Positions 22,580 through 34,684 of a stretch of DNA of 64,000 nt are shown here, in pieces. Every line of letters begins with the position of its first letter. Position 1 is the stretch's first letter. Position numbers and translations under genes: made by a program. The notes under the pieces were generated by a model. It ran no database searches. It was not told where the DNA came from and saw only the letters and a program-made list of their open reading frames with translations. Location of the stretch: positions 207,315,603-207,379,602 of the forward strand of contig NC_071355.1 in the NCBI RefSeq assembly GCF_943734655.1, read 5' to 3'. Source of the DNA: Sabethes cyaneus (taxonomy: Eukaryota; Arthropoda; Insecta; Diptera; Culicidae).

Positions 22580-25500
22580 GGCTGATTATGAAATGCAGTA
22601 TCCTGCAAGCTATACCTAAGATAGCAGACCCATCAGTGGGATGTAGGTAACGCGATTCCGGTAAGGTATACCGGGTATACCGAAACTCTCACCTACCACG
22701 AACAACGGAGAAGGTAATACAGAAGGAAGGTAATTGGAAACTTGGTACCAGGAATGTTCGAACTCTCCATGAACCGGCACGAGCTGGTTTGCTTGCTCGA
22801 AAGCTGCATCCAATCAGAGTGGAGATTACTGCTACACAAGAAGTTCGATGGCCGAATACCGGAAAAATGGAGTTTCGTGCAGTAGACCCTACTGCAGGCA
22901 TTTCTTTTAAGCACCACATCTACTACAGTGGCGGTAGTAAAACAGAATATGGGGTCTGTTTCGTAGTGTTGGGAAAGCAAAAGCAAGAGACCCGGAGGCC
23001 CGTAGATGGCCCCTACGTGTGTTGAGAATTAAGGGCAAATTTTTCAAATATACCCTATTCAACGTCTACGCACCGACAAACGTTATACGACAGGCTTGAG
23101 AGGACCTGTGGAGAGTAAAAATCATCATCGAAGATGCAAATACGCCGATCGGGAGGGAGGAGTTCTTCCCTTCAGTCATTGGAAGACATAGCCTTCACCT
23201 GTCGACCAATCATAACGGTATGAGGTTCATGAATTTTGCCGCGGTCATCTGTAGCACCTACTTTCTACGTTTGAATGTTCGGAAACATCCCTGGGGGCAT
23301 CCAAATGGAGACTTTAGCTCTCAAATTGATCATTTCTTGATTGACGGTCAACACTTTTCGAATGACATCGATGTACGGTGCGGTGTACGGTACCAAATAT
23401 CGACTCTAACCACTATCTCGTAGTGAGCAAGATTCACGCAAGGCTGTCGAACACGACAAAAGCTCGCACTGAGAGTACGCTGCGTTTCAACATCCAGCGG
23501 TTGACGGCAGATGGCGTGACAGTGGAGTACGCCAGGAAGCTTGGTCAACGAATCGCAGAACAGCAGGTAGGGTACGGAAGGGTATTTTCAGCCCATTAAG
23601 CGGTAGCCTAAACAATATTCAGGAATTTCGTTGAAACTATATTCATTCGAGACAAGATTTTTATACCAGTAGATAGAATAATATTTACTGAATATCGACG
23701 TGTATTTTGGTCTTAATGAAACGCTACTGAATTTGAGTCATAGTCGCGAGAAATGATGAAGTCGCTGCGGCTAAATTGGGCCCATTTTCTATAGTGGTGT
23801 CTGTGTTTTTTAAATCCGACCGGCCGAAATAGCCTGCACAGGGATTAGATGCTTTGCAAACACAGATCAAAAGAGAGACCGATGGATAACGTGTCGGTAT
23901 TGGTATAGATACCGGCTCATTGAAGATAACTAGTTTTGCAATGACAACAGCTTGCTGCTGGCGCTAGTGTATCATTGAATCGTACATATACAATAGCACC
24001 AAAAGCAAGTAGTTGTCACTCAAATACTAGCTATGTCAACACGATAAAAGATTTTCAGGCGCAACATCAACATCACATCTTGGTAGTAGTGTAAATAAAG
24101 CAAAATTAAATTAAAAGCAAAATACTGCAGATTGCTAGTGAATGAAAATTGATTTATATTTTCATATATCAGAGGGGAATTTTTGTGTTCTTCCGTGATG
24201 AAAAGAAGTAGAATTGTTCTGTGACATCATATTCACAGCTGTTTAGTTTCTAGAATAAGTAAACGTGATCATAATTGTGTGTTTTCCAAGCTGGTTATCA
24301 GAGCAGATAAGCGTAAGCGATTGCTGCTGGTTTTTTCAGCGTGATTACGTGCCAGTGGAAGAACAGTGGTTTTGATGTATATTGAATAAAATTTAGCAAA
24401 TTACTTACATTTTTATGAAAATAGTTATAACACATCAAAGCTTATGAGTGCTACATTCGTTTCAGTATTATTATATAGCGCAAAGTTTTTATTTTGGAAA
24501 GCGCAGCAAAAAAGGTAATGTATGCCGAATTTAGTAGCGTGCTGGAAATACCCTTCCGTACCCTAGAAGGAGAAGATACAAATGGGCTGTGGAGGCTGTG
24601 GAGGACATTTATGGTGCTATCAAACCAGCTGCGAGAGAGGTGGTAGGCACGACACGTAGAAGACAACGTAACAGCTGGTTTGATGCCGAGTGCCAGAGAA
24701 TGACAGGCGAAAAGAACCAGGCCAGAAGTCGCATGCTCACTGCGGAAGCGCGTCAAAACAGAGAGAGGTACAGAGAGACTAGAGCTGCGAAAAAAGAACC
24801 CATCGTCTAAAAAACCTGCTTACTGACAAAATGACGGTAGCAGCCAGGTGGAAGGAGCACTTCAAGACACTGTTGAATTGAGAGGGAAACGCAGAGATCA
24901 GCAGGGACAGGATAAGAATTATAAGCGATAACCAAGCTGTGATGCCACTAACACAGGAGGAGGTTAAGAAGGCAATCAGTGAGCTGAAAAACGATAAGGA
25001 TGCTGGGAAGGACGGTATCCCGGCTGAACTTCTAAAAGTGGGAAGCGAGCGGCTGTACAAAGCAATTCACCGAATGATTGTCAGGATCTGGGAGGAACAA
25101 CAAATGCCGGAGGAGTGGTTGTATTGTCTCATTTGCCTAATTTTTAAAAAGGGGGTCGCCTCGAGTGTAAAAACTATCGAGGAATTACACTGCTCGATTC
25201 CAATGTCTACAAGGTACTCTCCCGTATCCTGTTCTGCAGACTGAGACCGTTAGCGGAGTCCTTCGTCGGCGAGTACCAAGCTACCATTAACACCGCCAAA
25301 ATGAAATACATGATTGCTGGCAGGGAACGTGGGAGACCAAGTGGTGTTGGTGCCGAAGTGAAGTTAGACGGGGAACGATATGAAGTAGTGGAGGAATTTG
25401 TACACCTTGGTACACTCGTGACATGTGACAACGATGTAACCCGCGAAGTGAAACGAGTTGCAGCCGCGAATCGGGCTTTCTACGGATTACGTAGCCAGCT

Positions 25501-25985
25501 GAAGTCCCGTAGTTTGGAAATTCGCACAGTACTGGCGCTCTACAGAACACTAATCCTCTCGGTGGCCTTTACGGACATGAATCATAGACGCTAAAGGAAC
25601 CTGATCAACGAGTGCTAGGGGTTTTTGAGCGTAAAATTCTGCGATCCATACTTGGTGGCAAAAAGGAAAATGGAGTGTGGTGCAGACGCATGAATCACGA
25701 GCTGTACCATGTATACAAATATGCTGATAGAGTGAAGGTAATACAATGTGGCAGGTTGCGGTGAGCTGGTCACGTAACCAGAATGCCCGACGAAAGAGTA
25801 GCCAAAACGAACCAGGAAGAGGCCGCATACTCCGAGGCAAACCCCGCACCCGATGGGTGTGGGCTGTCGAAGACGATGCACGTTCAGCTGGTGTTCGTGG
25901 GAATTAAAGAACGGCTAGGACCAGGCTTCTGCTGGACCATGCCAGCTTTGTAAGGAAAGGTCCTAGGGATTTGAAACCTTCTGCA
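22580..25985 (+). mobile_element. LINE copy 2 (RTE-like), interrupted by a TA-flanked element
   Basis: Endonuclease: KLGTRNVRTLHEPARAG (about 22738), EITATQEVRWPNTGKMEF (about 22820), HHIYYSGGSKTEYGVCF, SQIDHFLIDGQHFSNDIDVR (about 23320), SNHYLVVSKIHARLS. After the insertion at 23570-24563: NSWFDAECQRMTGEKNQAR (about 24670), EEVKKAISELKNDKDAGKDG (about 24957), MPEEWLYCLICLIFKKG (about 25105). The RT palm is deleted after about 25285. The post-RT region (VNRAFYGL-type NRAFYGLRSQLKSRSLE, about 25470) and tail (RVLGVFERKILRSILGG, about 25610) survive. It is the same family as 2985-5345. Dead, with stops and a palm deletion. Confidence 0.75.
23570..24563. mobile_element. non-autonomous TIR transposon inserted in a LINE (TA flanks)
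   Basis: Left end GGGTACGGAAGGGTATTTTC and right end, reversed, GGGTACGGAAGGGTATTTCC are inverted repeats continuing to CAGC. TA lies at both flanks (23568-23569, 24564-24565). The LINE reading resumes across it, which fixes the insertion. 994 bp with no transposase. A related internal copy is at 62290-62801. TA targets suggest the Tc1/mariner group, unproven. Confidence 0.75.
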
Positions 25986-26499
25986 AAAACATATGTTTAG
26001 AGTCCTTCAATAATCGCCTAGAACCGTATATTGTTTTTAAATGCAACCAACTTAAGCTAAGTATAAAAGCTTATTTTTAAAGAATTTCCAAAGAAAATGC
26101 TCCATAGCTATTAAAAATGAGATAAAAATGCCATTTCTTTAGCAAAGTTGTTTGTTTTCTACTTTGCCGAAAAAGACATGTGTCTATCTACTAACACAAA
26201 AAGTGTACATCGGACGTGTATCGAGCCTATAGCGAACGTGAAACAAATAAAACGTATGCTTGCCGTACTCTCATTTGGGTGGTTGAGCACAAGCGGCACC
26301 TATACAAGTTTGTAGTACTCGACCTAAGCTTTAACGTGAAGCACTGATTTTATAAATCCACTAGCCCCATTTTACCCCATAGGCTCGTGAAGCTAAGGAA
26401 ATTTAAATCTTATTTAAATAAGCAATAACTTAGCAAGTAAAGGTCTAAGAGATTTGTGGTCTTCTGCAAAAAGGTGTGTTTTGAGCACTTCAATATTAA
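25975..26499 (+). repeat. dispersed AT-rich repeat, first copy and start of the second
   Basis: CTGCAAAAACATATGTTTAG...TTAGCAAAGTTG...CTAACACAAAAAGTG at about 25980-26210 is followed by a second copy starting near 26437 (CTGCAAAAAGGTGTGTTTTG). The second copy is split by the element at 26500-28213 and resumes at 28214-28440. No coding content. Confidence 0.5.
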
Positions 26500-28213
26500 C
26501 CTTCTGTCTGTACAAAAAAATACTTACGTTGTCTGTACATTGGGGTCAATTTGACCCCAAAATTCAAACTGCTATATCTCAGCGAAAAATAGGCGGATTT
26601 CCGAATTTTTAGATGTTTCAGAAAGGTAATTCAATGGACTAAGTGATAAAATTATGAATGTCGACTTGGCAGAGGGTATCTTTTACAAGGAGGGGTTTTA
26701 GTAAAGAAAAGTCGGAAAAATCAGATTTTTTCAGATTTGTGACGTTTATATCACCAAACTCTGACCTTCTAGAACAATGCTTTCTTCTACAAAAATATGC
26801 GCCAACACGAGATCTTCAAAGTTACTTGTGACATTTTACAGGATTTGCTCGCTAGGTGGCGTTTGTCCGGAAAAATCGATATTTTTTGGTTGTAAATTTT
26901 TTTGGTTCTACTTGTGTAAATCGTTCTTGTTCACGCTAAAGTTGATTATTTAGACAAGATATGAAGTAAACATAGTCCGGTGGTAGATAACAACTTGGTG
27001 AACGGCACAGAATTCACCCACCAGGTGGTGTACGTGTACCATTTTATTAATATTGTTCGAGGTTAAACAAAATAGATGACATGCAAGTTTCTTGTCTTCG
27101 GTAAGATTGGCCAGGTCATTCTATAATAGACAATTTAGCACAGTATTTAATCACTAGGTGGCGCTAGTATGCTTTTTGTTTTGATTTATTCATTGTGTAT
27201 GAACATATTGTTTCGACAAGAGGTCGTCGCCTTCGACATTATATCGCAAAATAAAACTAGTAACAATTATTCGCAATACTATATAGCTAAGTAATGTACC
27301 GATACAGGCAAAATTTATGTTAAAACGATCCGCAACAATTAAGTATAGTACCGGAAGAAAATGAATACACCACTAACGTCACCTGACGACTGAATTTTAT
27401 ACCAAAATTTTCAGAATAGAGTGGTCGCGACTATTTGAACAATTATGCCGTAGACAAAAAAATTTATATCTAGTCAGTATTCTAACCTGCTGTAAAAAAG
27501 AAAAACAAATGAAGCACCAATGCCACCTAACGGTCAAATTCTGAACCACACTATAGATTTTATTTGTCATAAGATCATGTTTACTGCAAATCTTGTGTAT
27601 CTGTTCAAATTTTCCGAGAGCAAGAACGACTTACACGAGTAGAATTCATAAAGTTAAGACAAAAAAAGTTGATTTTCCTCGCATAAACGCCACCTAGCGA
27701 GCAAATTCAGTAAAATGCTACATGTAACTTTGAAGATCTCGTGTACGCGCATATTTTTGTAGAAGGAACCATCGCTCTAGGTGGTAAGTATTTCGTGATA
27801 TAAACGACACAAATCTGAAAAAATCCGATTTTTCCGATTTTTCTTTACCTGAACCCCTCCTTGTAAAAGGTCCCCCCTGCTAAGTCAATATTCATAATTT
27901 TATCATTTAGTCCATTGAATTACCTTTCTGAAACATCTAAAAAATCAGAAATCCGTCAAGTTTTCGCTGAGATATAGCAATTTGAATTTTGGGGTCAAAT
28001 TGACCCCAATGTACAGACAACGTAAGTTTTTTAATAAACTTATCGCAAAACGTAAGTTTTCGAAATTTTTTGATCAAATAACTACTATAATAAAAGATCT
28101 CCGGTAGACACACCTAGTCACGAAAGAAGTAGAATAATTCATTGAAAAACAAAAAAGTTATAGATTCTCAAAGTGGCCTGGGGTCAAATTGACCCCAGTG
28201 TACAGACAAAGGG
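26500..28213. mobile_element. piggyBac-type non-autonomous element with ~350-bp palindromic arms
   Basis: TTAA at 26496-26499 and at 28214-28217 flank the element, which begins CCTTCTGTCTGTACA and ends, reversed, CCCTTTGTCTGTACA. TTAA target duplication and CCY starts are the piggyBac hallmark. GGGGTCAATTTGACCCC is present near both ends. Arms of roughly 350 bp (about 26540-26900 and 27660-28020) are inverted copies: CTATATCTCAGCGAAAAAT against TTTTCGCTGAGATATAGC. The host repeat continues across the insertion. No transposase ORF. 1714 bp. Confidence 0.82.
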
Positions 28214-28445
28214 TTAATTGCCTAGAACAATGTGTTCTTGTAAAATGCAACTAACAAAAGCCAAGTATGAAAAACTAATTTTTAAAGAAGTTTCAAAGAA
28301 TATGCTCTATAGTTCGGCACTCGATAGAGATGGAAATTTTATTTCCTTAGCAAAGTCACTTGTTTTTACATTATTTACAACTTTGCCGAAGAAATTAAGT
28401 CTATATTTCCTAACACAAAAAAGTTTTTTTTATTTTAGTAAGCGA
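28214..28445 (+). repeat. second half of the dispersed repeat split by the piggyBac-type element
   Basis: GCCTAGAACAATGTG, TTAGCAAAGTCACTTG and CCTAACACAAAAAAG match about 26008-26210 in order, so this continues the repeat cut at 26499. Confidence 0.5.
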
Positions 28446-30021
28446 TGACTAACTCTTGACACTTTTATATTAAGGGGTATGCTTTGTCGATTGTGAAATT
28501 CCCTATTTTATTTTTATCGGCTTATTCAATCTTATTAAATCAGAACAGATTTTGTACTTTTTCCATCGTTTCGATTATATTTTGTAGTCTTTATCAAGGA
28601 TTTCTACGATACATTTTGTGTTAGATCTGTCAAATTTTGTTAAATTTTAATTTTATACGTACAATACTGTCTGTCCTTTGTCAATTGTCTTTGTTTAGTT
28701 AAAGTAACATGTTCTAAGTTATTTTTGTTGCACATCTGTTTTTCTGTCTGTTAAATTAAATTGTCACGATTTGGTTTTCTTTGCACTGACAACCGATAAA
28801 ATAAAATAGTATATTAAGGGAAATATTCATACGAACAGAAGAGCTGAAGACCATAAATGATTAAATGAAAGCAAAAGACAGCAGGAAAAAAGTTTCACTT
28901 TTCACCCTTTTGGACCACTGTGTATCGCTTAGTCAATATTTTTAAACCTAATATTAAAATTTTTCAGATCAGCTAATTTTTCATTTTTTATATTAAGCAT
29001 CAATTCTTTCCAAAGTCTTCCATCACATGAACTCCATTCTCTCGGATTTGGATAAAAATTTACCTTCTGTTGACATGGTTTATTTTTGTGAAAATTCGGC
29101 TAGATTTAAGTTAAAACTCGGTAACTCCGTTTTGTAAAAAGTGTATATAATTGGAGGCTCCATCATAATTGTAACAGTAGTGTGCACATCCATTATTAAT
29201 GTTTCTACAGTAGCAGCTTAAGAGACGACAACGCGCAAAGATGCTCTAAATAGATAACTTATGGTAATTTCGACTTTGACTACCTTATGAAAAGAGCAAA
29301 CCACTAGAATATAACCCAGCCTAAATTTTTTAGTGATTTTTCATAGAAATAATATGCTAATACCGAAGTCATCATAATATATTAGTCTCATGCCTTCAAG
29401 TTCATATTTTTCATTCCAATATGCGCCTTCAATTCGCATTCGAACATACCTGCCCTATCGGGATAGAATTTCCCGATAACATAGATTCAATCTCGGTTTG
29501 CTCTCATTCAGCAACGTTAAATACAGTTGCAGCTCTTTTGTTTTCCTTCTACATCGTTTCAAGTCGTCCTCTCTCCGCGCATAAACACGACATCCCGAAT
29601 CAATAACAGTAGGTAAAAAGCATACGAGAGTGAAACCGTCCCCTTTGGTGTAATTGTAACACAGACGCCGACGACGGTACGGCGCTCGGCGGTGGATGTC
29701 CTGGACGGCGCGCGCTATCTTTTACGCATGTGCCACACCGCTGACTGTTGTTTGGTGCCAGTGGTGAAAATTTCAGGTTTTCATCAACTGTTGGGAATTC
29801 CTTAAGTGAAACGACACATCGGAAGCTGAATATCATCGAAAGCAGGTAAATTCACGACTGATTGATTACAAGTAGTGTCTATTACAACGATTACAGTTGG
29901 ATAGTGAATGTTAGCAGGAAAGGAATACAGAAACAATCGTGAAAAGACCGAAAATAAACTAATTTAAAAGGAATACAATTCGGTATTTGTTTCATTCTCC
30001 TGCAACAGGATAATCGACGCA
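28446..30021. other. upstream region and presumed 5' UTR of the 30022 gene
   Basis: AT-rich until about 29600, then more complex sequence with GC content like the coding exons (29640-29760). It probably carries promoter and untranslated exons; CAGGTAAATT near 29843 could be a UTR donor. No motif is strong enough to name. Confidence 0.35.
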
Positions 30022-31085
30022 ATGGGCTGCTTAGGCGATTGCTCCGAATTGGGGCCACCGCCCGATATGATACTATCGATGCCTCCGCCACCATTGTCAT
30101 CGTTTTTGCTGCCGCGGAATGCACTGGCTCCTCGACCAGCGAACAACTCGTTGTCCTGCATTGCAGCGTTCATGTGCGAGCCTTCGCTGAAGGCAAATGA
30201 GCAATCCGGAATGGATTTCATCGAGCTGTCAGGAAATGGTGAATAATTAAAATCGATTTTTCCACATTCGCCAGTGATAATTGTTTGCCTTCTCTTCCCC
30301 GATTTCCTTCTATGTTGCTGCTGCCATGCCATGATTTCATAACTGCAGGAATGGATGATACATGGGTATTTGTACTCGTTTCATCCTGTGTTGGTGTGTT
30401 GCTGTTGGGTGCTCTCCTGGCAATGATACTAATTAAATGCAGAGAGTATGAGCTATTTGCTTTAGAGCAAAAAGGACAAATTACTTACACTTCCTGTGCT
30501 TACAGCGCTTATAATTACTCGTATCATGATAGTAATTTAAAGCACCCGCCTCTAGCCTCACTTAACGAGCCACATCTCGGCACAACAAAGTCCGGATTTA
30601 TGCCAGGTACCATCCTATATCCGAACAACCAGCAAATTGTGTCGGATAATCGAACCCTTTGGGCAACGTTGACCCCTCATGGAACGACACAACATTTTAT
30701 ATCGGACTCGTACTGTAACCCGGATGATCACTACGAAGTAATTGACTATGGTCGAAAACATGAACAGTACATTCCGTCGACCCAAAACACGATCGTCAAA
30801 AATAAGAATTCGTTCGAGAATTCCGGTTTCGTAGATTACGACTACGAAGATCCTACACCACTGATGGAATCGTACAATAACTTTGATGATATGGACTCCG
30901 GCTACCAAGAGCCACAGGAAGTGATTGGATCGCTCAATCGGAACCGTTCGATCGTCTCATCGCCAACCAGAATTGAGAACCCGAATCTGGCTCCACTGAA
31001 TCTCTATCCGACACATCGCAGCAATAGTACGCTAAGCAAGAAAAATGCCACACTCAGCAGACGCATCAGTGATATCAAGAACTAA
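30022..31085 (+). CDS. single-pass membrane protein with tyrosine-rich cytoplasmic tail, two exons
   Basis: Exon 1 is 30022-30238 (donor GTGAAT), exon 2 is 30349-31085 (acceptor AACTGCAG). The 110-nt intron is phase 1; joining gives an open frame of 317 aa. The first 74 residues start MGCLGDCSELGPPPD, are proline-rich, carry one N-glycosylation sequon (NNS near 41) and four cysteines, and have no signal peptide. A hydrophobic helix follows (about 77-101, WVFVLVSSCVGVLLLGALLA) and then K-C-R-E. Acidic before and basic after suggests N-out/C-in. The 215-residue tail has tyrosines in acidic context (VDYDYEDPTPL, DSGYQEPQ, HYEVIDYG) that could be phosphorylation-dependent docking sites (inference). 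Its end is S/R-rich, finishing RRISDIKN. I do not recognise the family; a neuronal or adhesion-receptor-like adaptor is only a guess. AATAAA near 31306 and later. Confidence 0.75.
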
Positions 31086-31870
31086 AGAAGTGATTTGTGA
31101 AAAACAAAAAAAAAACTTGCAACAAATTCAATAACATGGCACTTAAGCTTTTCCTTTTAATAAGGTGATAATCAACTGAAAATTCCTACAAGTTAGTATC
31201 TTTAATCCAGCCAGATGAAAATCAGAGCAAAGGCTTCGATAAGAAAGCTGCTATTTTTCGCATGCAGGTTATTTTTGGTAAATTTTCGAACAATACTTAT
31301 ACGGAATAAATAGAATATGCTGCTTTAATTTTATTCACAATTTCAAACGGTATTGCAGCAGAGAATTAGAATTTGCTTACGCATATAAACACTATTCTTT
31401 GCACACAAAACGTATGGATGTCTATACAATAGGAAATAAATAAGATGAATACATTAATGGAACAGTTTTAAATTTGTATCGAGAACCAGAACATTTGTAG
31501 GGCCGAAGTAAGTCTCTAAGAGAAATGTGTAGCACTTAGAAAATCATTCAAACCGTAACTCATACCAATCAACGCAATAATCTAAATAATTGAAAGGTTA
31601 AGATTCCTACTAACGCAGACATTCACGAGTGAAACCGCTCATCGAAGCATTAAATTGTCATTTATTCGTACCTTGATATGAATAACATTGAAAAACAATA
31701 AACATGGTTTGGTGTGTATTTTTGAATTCCAGAAAATGCGGTTAAGGTCAGTTGCGATTTTTCCTCTGCAATTTATCACATTTTGCCCTAAATTTATTTG
31801 GAATGTTGGTAAAGGTTGAACACCAAAAATTTAATTTTGAGTGTATTTCGTGTAAAGTATATCCATAACA
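31086..31870. other. 3' UTR and downstream flank of the membrane-protein gene
   Basis: AT-rich, with AATAAA-type signals near 31306, 31435 and 31699, any of which could end the transcript. No other gene seen. Confidence 0.4.
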
Positions 31871-31879
31871 TTTGTTTTT

Positions 31880-32200
31880 AATTGGTCCAATTCAAATCTT
31901 TCTCCCTTTGCTTCAATAACCAGTCGCAATCGTTGTTGAAAAGCGTGGCAGCTGGCACGCACAATATCATGAGGTATTTCAGCTCAAATCTTCTCCTTGA
32001 ATGTTACTTGAAAGTATCCACAGTCAATCCTTTGGTGCTCGCTAGTTTGCCTAGCATGTAACCCCATGCATAGAAGTCGAGAGGATTCAAAGCAGCCGAA
32101 GGGGCAGGCCTCTTGTCTAGCAATCGGGGCCAGCTACCAAAGACAATCTTCGTGGCTGTCGCAGTGGCATTTTTGAATCCAGTGCCCTTCTGGTATACAA
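31880..32200 (-). pseudogene. Tc1/mariner (maT-like) transposase C-terminal relic
   Basis: Minus strand, about 32130-32030, reads ALNPLDFYAWGYMLGKLAST, the final catalytic D block with DD37D-type spacing context. It is followed by KGLTVDTFK and, after a break, EIPHDIV/RASCHAFQQRLRLVI. One or more frameshifts. Upstream catalytic domain missing. Confidence 0.6.
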
Positions 32201-33640
32201 AAAAAAAATCAATGAACCAATAAGCATAAATTACTAATCTGAAAACGTTACCTGTTTCTCTTGTGCAGTGTATAATCTAGATAGGGTAAAGAACTAGTTT
32301 TAAGCAGTCTAAGCGGGTCACTGATTGTTTTACCTTATTACAAGCGATGGGTTGACTAAGTGGGGGATATCAGCATACCAATCTTCTTGCTATCTTTAGT
32401 TCTTCAAGCTGTTACCATTGGAAGACACTATTGTTAAGCTAAACTTATGATTTTTCGCTTTAAAAGTTGGAGCGGCGGAACTAATTTTGAACAGACCGAA
32501 CCCATTTTCACCCGCAAGGTGCTTTTTTAAGCAATCCTGAAATCTGATTTTTTTTACGTCCCCTTATAAAATCCCTCGAACTTTTCCCCCTATTCAGTAA
32601 GTTCGCGTTCCTATCCGCGACCTACTAATCGGCATCTGATGCGTAATCGGCATAGCGTATCGGCATAGATGCGTAAAATGCCATCTGTCTAAATTGTTTA
32701 TCGGGGCATACACTCACCGCACCGTTCGGCAAACGGTATTCGTCGTATCTTTTATTCTCTGGTGTTCTTAGGGGAAACTGCGAGTTTGACGTCTCACTCG
32801 CTGTTCATAAGGATGGTGGGAGAACAAAAGAGGTAAACATATAGCAGTACAAACGATCCGACTCAGAACAGTGTTGTCAAAGCAAATAACATTGAAACAC
32901 ATCGTTGCTTTATTAAATCACTGAGAAAATCTTCGAAAATTATTGAAAAAGCTGTCTTTTGTGTTAATTATGAACATACATTTCTCTTGAAAGTAATGAA
33001 CCACGTTTTCACCATAGGAGGTTTCAGTTAATTTCAAACTTAAAATTCTTATTTCCAGAACCGAAACAGTGTCTTGGCAACACGATAGTTCATCAGTTGT
33101 GCTGCAGCTGCTGCTAGGGGTGAACAGGTTCCGTCAATTCAGAATTTGTTTTCAGTTTTATTAGAAAATAATAAAACTTTCGGCTAGTGACAAAGCCTTA
33201 GATAATAGAAAAAAGAGAGTGAATAATATGGTATGTGACAATTGAGTGCTTGACTTTTAGAGTGGTTGTAATCAGTGCTGAAAAATGTGATGGATTCGTT
33301 AGTAGCGAGGTGGCGATTGCCTTCAGCAGCTGAAAAATGTACGTTTTTGGGCAACAATTTTTAATTCATCATATTTCTTGTCGGAAACCCAATAAATTGT
33401 GTTTGTGTGAATCACATGTATGGTTAAGTGATTTGTGGAGATAATCCTATCGAAAGATTTTGAAAATATGCTAAAATTTGCTCATTCTAATATGAGAATA
33501 TTGCTTCCCGATTCGTTCGAAACAAACTATTCGTACGAATGCAGGATACGGCCGTAAACAAGAATAAAGGTGATTAACTAGAAGGTGTTATGATGGCGCG
33601 ATGTTGAACAGGAGACTATCATCGCCTTATCAAAGTCGGG
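32200..33640. other. intergenic, nothing recognised
   Basis: Mixed AT-rich sequence without a coding domain, a bounded transposon or a tRNA-like unit. Confidence 0.35.
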
Positions 33641-34180
33641 CTTGCTAATGCGCGCGAAATCCTCACACAGCACCGAACACCATCAATCGTGGCCTTAATC
33701 AGTCTTGCCAGCTACCTGAGAAAGCCGTTTTCGTCCTTAATTTTCGATAGCTTTTCACGGTCGATAGTAACGTAGGCGGCCTTGCGTAGGGACTTGGTAT
33801 TCGCGACACTTTTGGAGGATCTGTCGCAGCAGAAAGATTTGGTCCGATGTCGATCGCCCGTCTACAAAACCGACTTGGTAACTTCCCACGAATCTACTTG
33901 CTGGCGGCGATAGACGGCTAAAAATGATCTAAGAAAGCACTTTCTAGTCGGCGTTGAGAATGGTGATCGCTCGATAGTTCTCACGTTCCAAGTTGGCACC
34001 TTTCTTGCATATTGGGCATATTACTTCTTCCTTCCACTCTTCCGGCAGCTGTTCTGTTTCCCAGATCCTGACTATCAGCCGGTGCAGACAGGTAGCCAAC
34101 CTATCCGGGCCCATCATGATAAGCTCCGCTGCGATGTCATATTATTGCCGATCTGTGAGCGATTTAGGGGTAACTTCTTC
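33640..34180 (-). pseudogene. LINE reverse transcriptase fragment (RTE-like)
   Basis: From about 34145 downward the minus strand reads AAELIMMGPDRLATCLHRLI, VRIWETEQLPEEWKEEVICP, ICKKGANLERENYRAITILN, SRLSPPASRFVGSYQVGFVD and GRSTSDQIFLLRQILQKCRE. These are consecutive RT blocks. Stops and a frameshift appear after the GRST block. The palm YADD is absent. Confidence 0.7.
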
Positions 34181-34684
34181 GTCCTTAGACTTGGAGTGAT
34201 TAAGCCCTTACAGCTGCCAGTTATCGTTTTGCAGTAAAAACCTTTCTTGTATGAGTGACCCCTACGTCCGTGGACTTGGAGTGCTATCACTTACACAGCG
34301 ATCGCTTGGCCGTAGGCAGCTAGAAATAATCGACTTCGACATCGGGAAAAACATTCCCCTGCGAGTCATTCCTCCGTCTATTCGCGAAGGACGAAGGTAA
34401 GGTGCTGCCACCTGGATAAGTTTAGTCTATGAATGAAGCAAGAATAGGAATTTGTTAAAGAGTGTAAGACACAGAGAGATTTTAGACCATTCTTAATTCA
34501 CACTTACATATGGGTAGTTCCAGGTAGGTAAAAGAGATCGTGTAGCTTCGTAGTCGCGAATAGACTTGGAGAACTATCTTTGATACTGCTTGGCCAGAGA
34601 TGAAATTAAGAATTTTTATTGGATTAAGAAAATTCGAGCAGACTGAGATAACCATAGCAAATTGACGAAGTTAATTTTATGAGA
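34181..34684. other. flank between LINE relic and Helitron
   Basis: No gene or bounded repeat seen. Confidence 0.3.
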
